64,000 bases of DNA, from positions 4,280,019-4,344,018 of the forward strand of contig NC_030853.1 in the NCBI RefSeq assembly GCF_000208745.1. Reading direction: 5' to 3'. Positions 49,166-59,534 of the stretch are shown here, piece after piece. The notes below the pieces were generated by a model that had not been told where the DNA came from, did no database searches, and was given only the letters and a program-made list of their open reading frames with translations. A program made the translations under genes and the position numbers. The first letter of the stretch is position 1; each line of letters starts with the position of its first letter. The stretch comes from Theobroma cacao (taxonomy: Eukaryota > Streptophyta > Magnoliopsida > Malvales > Malvaceae).

Positions 49166-49319
49166 TCATTGGCATAAGGATCACCGTGAGTATGGCCTAC
49201 TAGGCCCAAGCAAGCCTTTCAATCAACACGTGTGGGCTTGTCATCCATCACATTCATACAACATCCATACAATGTCATAAATTCACAACTAATGAGCACC
49301 ATCACACAAATATGGAATT

Positions 49320-50047
49320 GACTAAATGCTCAATTTCAAGCCCAAATTTTTGGGTTTTGTCATTTTAGGGCCAACCGTTTCAATTGTAATAATCAAAGGC
49401 CAAATGTTTTCAACTCCTTACAATTAAGGGCTAAGGTGAGAAGTGTTTGGCGTGTGTAAGACACACCCATGACTTGGACGCTGACTTGGAAGGGTAAGAT
49501 AGGAATGGTAGCTTTGTCAAAAAGTCTTTTTTTGTCAAGTCAAAACAATTAAAATTATGATGTGGCATGCAACAACTTTTTTATCATGGCGTGTAACAAC
49601 TAAATTTTTCAGCATGGAGTATAACAACTAAATTTTTTAACATGGAGTGTAATAACTACATTTTTAACATAGTGTGTAACAACTACATTTTTCAACATGA
49701 TGTGTAACAACTAAATTTCCAACATGGCATGTAACAACTAAATCTTTAACATCGCATGTAACAACTACATTTTCAACATGGTGTGTAGCAACTAAATCTT
49801 CAACATGGCATGTAATAACTACATTTTTCAACATGGCCTGTAACAACTAAATTTTCAATATGGCGTGTAACAACTACATTTTCAATGCTATTTTTTGTCT
49901 CAAGTGATACACGTTCCATCCACATGTCAACTTAGCCCTTAATTGTAAGGAATCGAAAACATTCGACCTTTAATTGTTACAATTGAAACATTTGGCCCTT
50001 AATTGAAAAAGTGCCCAAACGTTGAGCCGCAATTTAAACATTTAGCC
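49320..50047. mobile_element. Non-autonomous Mutator-like element (MULE), 728 bp
   Basis: Long terminal inverted repeats of about 120 bp are visible: left GACTAAATGCTCAATTTC... and right, in reverse complement, GGCTAAATGTTTAAATTG.... The inner TIR parts share CAATTAAGGGCTAAG and CCTTACAATTAAGGGC. The flanks TATGGAATT (49311-49319) and TATGAAATT (50048-50056) are a 9-bp duplication with one mismatch, the length typical of Mutator. No transposase is encoded; the centre is a tandem repeat. Confidence 0.85.
49556..49890. repeat. ~30-bp tandem repeat inside the MULE
   Basis: About eleven copies of a unit around AACATGGCGTGTAACAAC plus TAAATTTTTC, each 29-31 bp and differing at a few positions. 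The minus-strand frame at 49664-49846 is this repeat translated. Confidence 0.92.
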
Positions 50048-51180
50048 TATGAAATTTCTCAACATAAGTGTGGAATTGCTTTCATTAAACATTTACATTT
50101 GTATAACACATATATTCTATGGTTTGGCACATCCCATGCCATTATCATCTATGGTTCTTTCATCATTGGTAGCATTATTCATATGCACCCTTCCATGGCT
50201 AAACACAAATATCGACAATCATATAGCAAACATGAGTATCCAAATACTTATTTATGATACCAAATATCAACATGTCATATAAACAATATAAGACTCTCGA
50301 CACACTAGGGAATGTAACAACACCAAAGGGTTAGAAGGAAGGCATTATTGCACCTACCAAATGCAAGTTGAGTTACTCCTCCATAAAGCACCAAGCTAAA
50401 CGAGCTACTGATCTATAAAACAAAAATAAAGGAAACTAGCAGGTGAGTTCCAAAGACTTCATGAGCAGATACGAGAAGGGGACAAGCCAAAGAGAATAGT
50501 TTTTGCATAAATCATCAATTTATCATAAACATTCATTTTTTTGCACAATTTTAACTTTCTCAGTCAATTCTTGAAAATGAAATTGTTTTAAATCAAATAA
50601 CTTTCTTTATATCAAACTCCACATTTCATAAACTCATTTATGAAAGAAAATAATTGAGCACTAATGGAAACACCTTCTGAAACATTTTATCTAGTATCAA
50701 GTCCCTCGCAAGGGTTTTGGTTCCTTGTTCTTAAACTCGCCCTTTGGGCATTTTAAGCATTCATACTTAAATCATATTGTAACACCCCTAATTTTTGGTA
50801 CGAATTATGTAAGGTAAATGAAGCCAATTGATGAACTAAATTGAACCTTTGGTATATATGTTTAAGAATTCAAGGCATGCCTATGTCTATAGAGAGATGG
50901 TCCAGGAATGTATGAGTATGTAAAAGCTAAAAGGATATTGTGCATATGCTTGACACATGAATGATATAGTGCATTTGTTGGCTCTAAGATGAGTATGATA
51001 TGTACATAAATTATGACACGTTAATTGATATTCTATGTGGCACAAAGCATGAATGAGAGTTGGTGTGCATGATGGATTTGTGTGTTGATTTTAAGTGAAA
51101 TATGAATGATTAAAGGTTGTGGGAAAGATTTGGAATGAGTTTTGGCCTCAAAAGAACCAATTGTCACGAATTTGAACCTC

Positions 51181-51395
51181 AAGAGTCAATCCTAGTGCTT
51201 GAAGGATTGATCTTGTGAAGCAAAAGTTTAGGGGTAAATAATCTGTGAAGTAAAGTTTAGGGGTAAATAATAGCATTGGCCCAAGATCGAGTACAAAACC
51301 CTTGTAGTCGATCCTAGGGCAGGAAATGAGATTTAAGGTAAACAATCTAGTCCAAGACCGAGTACTAAGCACCGATAGTTGATCCGAGGTGCCAG
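51181..51395. repeat. GATCGAGTAC...GTAGTCGATC dyads
   Basis: Three inverted-arm units: about 51181-51213 (AGTCAATCCT ... AGGATTGATC), 51284-51313 (GATCGAGTAC ... GTAGTCGATC) and 51355-51384. The last two are 71 bp apart. Confidence 0.82.
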
Positions 51396-52196
51396 ATCAA
51401 CAAAAATTGGGTTTAAAAGCCTCTAAAAAATCCTTCTTTTTCTCCCATTTCTTCATTCTCTCATCCGATTTCTCTCAAATTTTACCCCACTCAAAACCTT
51501 CACACTCTAATGCTAGATCTTTGATTTGAAGTGCTAAAAGTAAGAGATTTTACTCCAAAAAGCGTAGTTGGTGAATTTCCATTTTTTTTCTCTTTAAAAC
51601 CAAATCTTAGCTTCTAAGAATAAATTTTTGAAGCACTTGGAGTTGTTTGGAGTAAATATGGAGTTGGGGAATGCTTTTAGAGGTAAGATAAAGCATTATA
51701 GTCGATTGATTTTCGATTTAAACGTACTAACTCAGATTCAATCTTGGTCCAGCTTTGAAGAAAAAATTACCCTTTTGTGTTGACTAAATATTTGGGGTAA
51801 GCAATAGCATAATCCAACTTCTAAAGTATGGATTAGTTCATTGTTGAAGGATTTAAGTTTATTTGCTAATATGCTAAAGATTTAGCTATTTTTAGAAAAG
51901 TTGGAAATAATCTAAAAGCCAAGATTTGGCTATAAAATGAAAAGTTATGGCATAAATAATAATGCTCATGTATTGCTGATGCTAGATGATTATGAGAATG
52001 AGGATGATGCTCAAGTACCAAGTTGCATGAACTGAAGCTAAGGCATAAGCGAGTTACAAGTAACAGTGATGACAAAGAACCCTTAAATTGTCAAGGTGAG
52101 TGGGAAAACTTTTATGCATAAGAGCATAATGACTAAGGTGTATATATGCTTCAATAATGATAATGCATAATGTGTGTTGTGTAGGAACTATAAGCA

Positions 52197-52660
52197 TGTC
52201 TAGAGGTAGAATTCCTAGACTAAAAAATATGTGAGAATGATGTGATACGCCTAGAAGGGTTATGCGTAGGCTAATGATGTTGATGTGAATATTAGTTAAT
52301 GTAATGGAAATGATGAAACTATGTTGAATATCTATATGGTCAACATTTCTAGAAGTGTTATGCCTAGACTAGTGAATGTTATGGAAAATGTATGATATGC
52401 CTAAAAGGATATACCTAGGCTGAATGTAGAATGTGATATGATGGTGATATAAGTAAATTATGATGAAATGAATGAGATCATAAGTGCCAATAAGTATTAA
52501 TGACATGATGTATGTGTTGTCCGTGGATAATTCCGGACAAAGTTATGATGTTAATACGAATGTGTACATGATGAATATGTCTAGAAATGCTATGTCTAAA
52601 CTAGTGAAAGTTATGAGAATTATGTGAATTGCCTAGAAGGATTGTCCTAGACTAAGTAAT
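52197..52660. repeat. Six CCTAGAAGGG...CCTAGACTA repeats in 52-bp pairs
   Basis: A ~32-bp unit starts near 52198, 52250, 52345, 52397, 52577 and 52629: three pairs, each 52 bp apart. The two CTAG-containing halves of each unit are partly inverted. Confidence 0.82.
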
Positions 52661-52768
52661 TAACGTGCCAACGATTATGTTCTTGAGATGAGAAATAAGG
52701 CATGATCATGAATGATTGAATATGTCATGATGACTAGTATGATGAACTATAATTGTGTTAAGGAATTT

Positions 52769-52990
52769 GTTCCATCTGTAGATGATTCCAGACAATGATA
52801 TGATGTGGATTATGTATGTTTCGTCCGTAGATGATGCCAGACAATGATATGATATGATATATGTATGTTCCATCCATAGATGATTCCGAACAATGACATG
52901 ATGTCAGGTATGTATGTTCCATCCGTGGATGATTCTGAACAATGTTATGATGTTGATTATGCATGTTCTATTTGTCGAGGAATTCCAAGC
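52769..52990. repeat. ~49-bp minisatellite
   Basis: GTTCCATCCGTAGATGATTC or close variants start at about 52769, 52818, 52867 and 52917, with a decayed copy near 52964 and a lone relative at about 52514. Confidence 0.88.
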
Positions 52991-54617
52991 AATGGATATC
53001 GTGAGGTTGAGTGTGTTCATATCCTTGTGACTATGCATGTTTCACTTGTAGGGATGGTGATTTCGTCTCGCTTGTGATTCCCACCTGCTGTTCAATGATG
53101 ATTATGTTTGTGCCTCAGGGACGGTGGTAACAAGGGTAGTGGTTGAAAATCCCGCTTGTGATTTTCACTTGTTGTGTAAAATGCCACCTATGGAGATTAG
53201 TCCGGGTGATGATGTTCGTTGGAATATTACCTCGAATGAGGATTGTGATGCCATCCGTGGAGAGATTGCTTTGGACGATGACTTTGATATTCCATCAGTT
53301 GCTTTGGCACTGGGCATGATTTGTTTCTCCGTCGGTTAGCCACCGTGTGTGATTTGCTAATGTCTAGGGGAGGAGCCCTTTATGAATGATATGATGACTA
53401 CGTAGTGGCATGCCTTAGGTTTTGAAATGTGACCCATGTTATGTGATGTCATGAATTGATGATTAATGCGAAGGCTTGAGGTAAGAGCCATACGTAATTG
53501 ATGTATGATTGTGATGTGTTGCATTATTAGAAAGCTCATAATTTAGCCATCGAGGCGAGTGCTATCAAGTATGCATGTTGAATCATGTATGTAGATAGCC
53601 ATATGATGGGCTGGTTCATACGGTGGATTATATTGACAATGGTATGTTGGTAATGATGTTGAGTGAGTAAGGTGATGATGATTATACCACTTTAGTATAT
53701 TAATAAAAGTATGCAGCGTAGTACAGCTACCATGATTATGAGAGACCGAGATTGATAGGTGATGTAAGACTTACCCCTATTATGAACTTGCATGAGATAT
53801 ATGATATGCATGCATGATTAGAGGATATGTGTAGCAACTATCCTTGCACATTTACAATTGATATATGCTCCCACTCACTAAATACTAATGTGACTCACCC
53901 ATTTCAGTTGTGTTGTGTAGATAAATAGACAGGAAGGATTGGTGGCTAGCATTGTCATTTAGATAGATACTTGATTTTCACAGTTGGTAGGTTCTCCGGT
54001 GATGAATACTCCGCTACGTCACAATCTGAGTCTTAGTTTATGTGCGCTTCCGTAATGCAAATAAAGTATGTCATAAAGGAAATATGACGACATGACGTTG
54101 CCTTATGCTATGTAATGGATGTTTAATGACTTAGTAAATTAGCCAATGCATGGCTATATGTATGCTATGTTTAAGTCCTTAATGTTATTGCAAGTCGAGG
54201 GGCTAATGTTGAATGCTAAAGAATTTAAGTTGATATGAGATGATGTTGGCTATGAGGATTTATGATTATGATATATGTTTAAAAGGACTTAAGTGTGAAG
54301 GCTTGCTTGGGGTCTAGTGGGCTTGCCTATTGGCCTTGTGCGCCGATCATGGCCCCCAGGTTTGGGCCATGACACATACAGGATCCTATATTAGGACCTA
54401 CCATGTATCACATACGTACCCAACTTGTAAGCTATAAGCATTCACATAAAAATGCTCATTTCATCACAATACCATCATACTTAAAATGAATAGGAATGCC
54501 TTGGCATATAATAACATGAATAACATCACAATTTCTCCCAACACATATCATATAAATTGTGCTTTAGCACATAACAATGTGTTTCCTGCCACTGACACAA
54601 CATCGTGGACTGGAGCC

Positions 54618-56182
54618 TGATAACTCAATGTTATAAAGTTATTTTGTCACATTTTGAGTATTAAATTGGTTAAGTTCTCAAAATTTAATTTAGGAATTAG
54701 GTATTTTTATTTATTTGGCTTAGTTTAGTAAATCATGTTGGGTTGATTTAATTTAAATTATTTTATTTTAGTTTGATGACAATTTGCTTTTAGTTTAGTT
54801 ATTATTGAGTTAGTTTGTTGCTTTGATAGGTGTGCAAATAAAAAGGGCTTCAATTGTTAAAGAAAAGTGCATGTAAGGCCCATCCTTTTCTTACACATGT
54901 TTCAATATTTTGAGCATAACTTTCATTTTAGAAGTCCAATTGACTTGATTCTTAAGCCAATGGAAAGCTAGATATAGGGCTACAACTTTCATGTTTACCA
55001 CTTTGCCCAATTCAGCCTAGATTAAGGAGAAACTTTCATTACATGTTAAAGGAGTGCAGTATAGAAGACAAGACAAAACATTGGGTGTCGCGGCCATGGA
55101 TGCATGAGTGCCGCAGTACCGTGAAGAGAAACACACAAGTCTACAAAATAGAACCTTGGGTGCCACGGCACTGCGGAGCCGACATGATTTCCCGGGTAGA
55201 GCAAAATCTAGGAGTTGATTTCGAGTAAGATTTTAAGCATTATCTAAAGACCCCTTCAAAGCCCTTAAAGGAAACAATTAAGATAGATTTTCTATGAAGA
55301 AAAAGAACTGTCAAGCAAGCAAGAAAGCGAGGAAAAGCTCTTGAAGATTGAAGATCAAAAACCTGATAAATCTTTCTTTCTTTTCTTCTTTAGTTCTCTT
55401 TATACGTTCCATGTTTTATATCGATGGTTAAACTTTTTTGGATGATGTTTTTAATAGCCATGAGGAACTAAATTTCTTATCTAGAATTGTAATTGAACCC
55501 AACATGTAGTTTGAATTTTTATTACTCTTTCTTGCTTATGATTAACAGTGTTTGATTTGTTTATTTTAGTCTTGTGATTAATTCGTCTGATTGACTGGCC
55601 ACCAATTAGATAGATAAGATAACCTAAACAGAACTAGAAGAGGGAGTTTAGTGTAAGCCTTGGATGAAATAGCATATGTTCAATTTCAATTACATGAGAT
55701 GATTGATTTGATTTAGGTGTAGGGTAAAAATACACTTTCATGTCATATGTAACCATAATTAGAGTCTAAGCTTAATAAGCCTTTCTTAATTAGAATTTGC
55801 ATAGAAATATAGTAGATTTAAGAAAGATATTTTATAAGAATTTCGAAAGAGGCTTATAAATACATTAGAACTCTAAGTTAACAACTCAGTTGTCTAGTAA
55901 GTGAAAAGAGAGTACAAAAGATTCAAATGAAGTGTTGAGGGGATATTGTGGTTCTAGACTTTTGTTTAATTGAGTTTATCTAGTTAATATGCAGTTCTTG
56001 TTATTAGTTTTAGTTGCTTTAATTTTCAGTAGTTTTAAAAAATTATTTGTTTGGATAATATTGAATGTGTTAATTTTAGTACTTAACAAATTTTGGGTGC
56101 AATTCCTCATGAGATCGATACTTTACTTTCCATTATATTACTTGTTAACTATACATGCACTTATGTGGTAAATCCAACAATA
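54618..56182 (+). mobile_element. Athila-like LTR, about 1.56 kb, probably solo
   Basis: It begins TGATAACTCAATGTTATAAAG and ends near ATCCAACA (56172-56179), matching the solo LTR at 32589-34107 along its length. The right boundary is uncertain by a few bases; GAGCC on the left and AAGCC (56183-56187) on the right may be the TSD. It contains the shared module (54905-55040) and GC-rich paired words (55081-55200). Confidence 0.8.
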
Positions 56183-56726
56183 AAGCCCTCTATCTACTCT
56201 CTGTTGCCACATATAGTGTATCATGATATTAAACTTGGGCCTGCTGTTTACTACCATATACTATCCAAATCATTAGTGCCTCGAAGGTTTGGGGCCCTTT
56301 GTCTATAGTATGCCATCTACCGATAGCAACAAGATGGTCTAGGGCTCTCCACCTATGCCCTGTATGCCATCGTATCATCACGCATGATAAAGAATGTGGG
56401 CCCTCCGTCCACACCTTTTCACTCCACAACTTCACACTTTATAAATATAACCATACATACAAACAAACTTAACACAACCATACACATTAACAAATGTACA
56501 AAACAATGAGTAATATCATGCTCAATCAACGAAGCCCATGCTCACATCAGCATATGCCATCAATATTTCCATATCAATTTCAAACAAGAGGATGTACATC
56601 ATCCATACCAAAAAATTCTATATTCATATGTCAATTCCATATTGGTTATACCAAGGAAGAATCTTTGAAATGAAATCATTTGAAAGGGCTTGTCCCCCTT
56701 TGTTCAAAACTTTCTTGAAAATGTTT

Positions 56727-57469
56727 TGATTTTTGTTATTCTCTTATTCTCTTGGTTTTTATTTTTAAATGCTTAAACTTTATACAATGATCATGTGTGA
56801 CTTTATGGGGAACTAAACTTTTTATCTAAGATTATGATTGAACTCAAAAAAAAAAAAGTTGTCTATTTTATTCTATTCTTAATGCTTCTAATTGCCTTAT
56901 CACCAATTAGATTGAATTGGAAACTTAGGTTAAACCTTGACGAAGGAGATTTAAGTAGACCTTGAATAGAATAACGTATGATCGAATGCATTTAGTTGAT
57001 TAGGTGGTTTGATTTGCATATAAGGTAGACATACACCTATAAGTCGTGCGTAGCCTAAATTACAGCATGAACTTAATGAATCTTTCTTCAATTTAATTTG
57101 TATAGATATATAGTAAATTAATTGGGACAGTTATTTTTATAAGAAACTCGACAGAGGCTTGTAAATAACTTAGGACTCTAGGTTAGGAACTTAATTCATT
57201 AAACTGAGTTAAGAGAGAGAAACAATAATCTTATGTCTAGTAGTTAAGTGAGTTTTATAAAATAAATTTACTATTTAATTTTAGTTTCAGTTTAGTAGTT
57301 TTAAATTTTTTTAATAAGTTTAAATTTAATTGTTTAGATAAGATTAAGGTGTTACAATTTTAGTAGTTAGCAATTAGGAATTAATTCAATTCTCTGTGGG
57401 AACAAATTTTATTTACTATTATATTACTTGTTAACGCTATGTGCACTTGCGTGAGAAATCAACAACAAA
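56727..57469 (+). mobile_element. 3' half of an Athila-like LTR
   Basis: It matches the second half of 32589-34107 (for example GAACTAAACTTTTTATCTAAG and CACCAATTAGATTGAATTGG) and ends CAACAACA. The first half is missing. Confidence 0.82.
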
Positions 57470-58990
57470 TGTCACACCTCATTTTTGGAGGGATTGTGAC
57501 TAGCACTAGAACCTATGTGGGTATGGCCCATTAGACCCTGGTAAGCCTTTTTACATTGTTCCATCAACAATCAATCACAATTTGCTTATTTGCCATAACC
57601 ATCATCATCATACATGCATAGAACATTAATCAACATAATCATAAACATCCATGCATATATGTAAACACACAATTATAGACTTCTCAACATGAATTGTGTG
57701 TACGTTTTCATTCATAATATTTGTACCCTATATAATACATGTAAATTCTGTAAATGCACCCCAGGTACTCATATGGACTCACAGATCATCATTCATAATA
57801 TTCACATAATTTTATATAAGTAGCTTGCCATTTGATGGATTAACATTCCAGTATAAATAGGTAAAAATAAACAGTAATATAAAGATAGAATCGTTAAGCG
57901 ATACATGACCTGACTCTCTAGGCTTCAAGAAGGCTACTATATCACCTACTAAGAAAGAAGAACGGATCACAGGGTGGCTGATGAGCTATCACTGAATACA
58001 AAACGTGTGAGTCACAAAGATTGTGTGATTGAATATGGGAAAGGGACAAGCCAAGAAAGAGATTTTTTGCACAAATTACATTATTAATGTAAGCATGAAT
58101 CTTGAAGTAAACATACATCATTTTCAAATTTCTCATAAAATAGAGTTGTTATAAACCAATCTCATTTCTTAGTGAAAGCAACATTTTATAAACATATTGT
58201 CACGACCCAAATTCCGGGCCATGACTAGCGCATCGATCCAATGGACGTAGTCCACTAAGCCCAAGCAAGCCTATTAATATAACCTTTTCACCATTCCATT
58301 AAAAGTTACGAAGTCACATTTTATGACTTTGAATCAAAATAATACTAAACATTGCCATCTCATAATGGCATGCCAATCAAAGAGTACATATATTATCTAA
58401 ACATAATTTAATAATTTACATCGGTTTGTCTACACACAACAAAAGAGTACTCGACTTCTAACGAAAGACTCGGACGAATGTACAACTACTGAATGCCCAG
58501 ACACCTACCAAGGGTCGAATATACGAAGACACTTCGACCTAGTTACCAGCTGCCTTATGATCTGAAAACATGAAGTTGAAAACGGTGAGTATAAACCCAG
58601 TGAGTGAACAAGAAAGGAACAAGCATACCATAAAGAATGTTTAACCAAATCATGATGCATTCATTTTTCAAAACAATGCAATTTGTTTGAGTTCTTATTT
58701 AACCCCTCATGTAAACCCCACATGAGTAAATCACTTTATGAAAAGGGTTCATGCTCAACAAAGGATTTGGAGAGTGAAAACTTTAATAGCATTTATGTGA
58801 ATCAGGTCAAATAAACGACAGGTTCTTAACTTAAATTATCAACTAGCCGAGGGTTTCTCACCAAACCTCCTCATTTTAAACTTAATTCATTTATTCCTTA
58901 ATGTTGGAAGTCCATGCTCAATTACGGTATTAAAAAAATAGAAAATAAAGTAGTAACCGAACCAAATGAGGAGCAAAACAGAAAGTTTTT

Positions 58991-59141
58991 CGCTGCAGTG
59001 AGATTCAATCTCACTGTAGCGAAATTTTTGGTCTCAAAACAGAAAGTTTGTCGCTGCAGCAAGAAGCTACAGTAACATTCTCGCTGCAGTGAGATTTTCG
59101 GCCAGCCTTACCCTCCAACCCAAGAGTTTCTCGCTGCAGTG
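58991..59141. repeat. CGCTGCAGCG word array, second copy
   Basis: Variants with one or two changes start at 58991, 59012, 59052, 59082 and 59132. The first two are 21 bp apart. Confidence 0.87.
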
Positions 59142-59310
59142 AGAAACAGGGCACCAGCAAAAATTTTCCCTTTCCTCAAGCAAAAGGCCACCTTGTTAAC
59201 ATAACCAACACAACATGAAACTCATATAATTTCCCAAAGTTTAACATGTCAAATTTCACATGCATTTCAACCATTTACATATTCATGAACTTTCTAAAAC
59301 ACACATATCT

Positions 59311-59317
<7 letters not shown>

Positions 59318-59367
<50 letters not shown>
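59318..59367. repeat. (TA)n microsatellite ending in one N
   Basis: About 25 TA units end at the N at 59368. Confidence 0.95.
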
Positions 59368-59368
59368 N

Positions 59369-59534
59369 CGATGATGACCCAGCCATGTGCTAGTGGAGAG
59401 TGCACATGAGCTGATGACGATGGGAGAGTGTGCTTGATGATTAATATATATATATATATTAATCATCAAGCACACTCTCCCATCGTCATCAGCTCATGTG
59501 CACTCTCCACTAGCACATGGCTGGGTCATCATCG
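59369..59534. repeat. Perfect 166-bp palindrome
   Basis: Left arm 59369-59451 and right arm 59452-59534 are exact reverse complements with no loop; the centre is TATATATATA. The right arm matches the normal LTR sequence seen in relatives (CATCAGCTCATGTGCACT). The left arm is an inverted duplicate of it directly after the N. Confidence 0.95.

Larger units (their letters stand above)
50778..54374 (+). mobile_element. Solo Ty3 LTR, 3,597 bp, TSD CATAT/CATAC
   Basis: It begins TGTAACACCCCTAATTTTTG and ends TTTGGGCCATGACA. Flanks CATAT (50773-50777) and CATAC (54375-54379) differ by one base. It contains the GATCGAGTAC/GTAGTCGATC dyads (51181-51395), a paired CCTAGA repeat (52197-52660) and a ~49-bp minisatellite (52769-52990). 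No coding domain was found; the frames at 51148, 51866, 52758, 52880, 53124 and 53357 are chance. Confidence 0.88.
49168..56726 (-). mobile_element. Ty3 LTR, ends damaged, hosting three insertions
   Basis: Pieces 49168-49319, 50057-50777, 54380-54617 and about 56183-56726 belong together and match the LTR at 57470-63160: GTATGGCC...AAGCAAGCC at the left, and TTTGAAAGGGCTTGTCCCCC near 56676 against a similar text near 61927. Both termini are lost. The insertions are a Mutator-like element, a solo LTR and an Athila LTR. No gene is seen in it. Confidence 0.65.

Noticed and set aside
59369..59534. A microRNA precursor
   Set aside because: The arms are perfect over 83 bp with no loop, lie inside an LTR and start at an N; a true plant precursor has mismatches and a loop.
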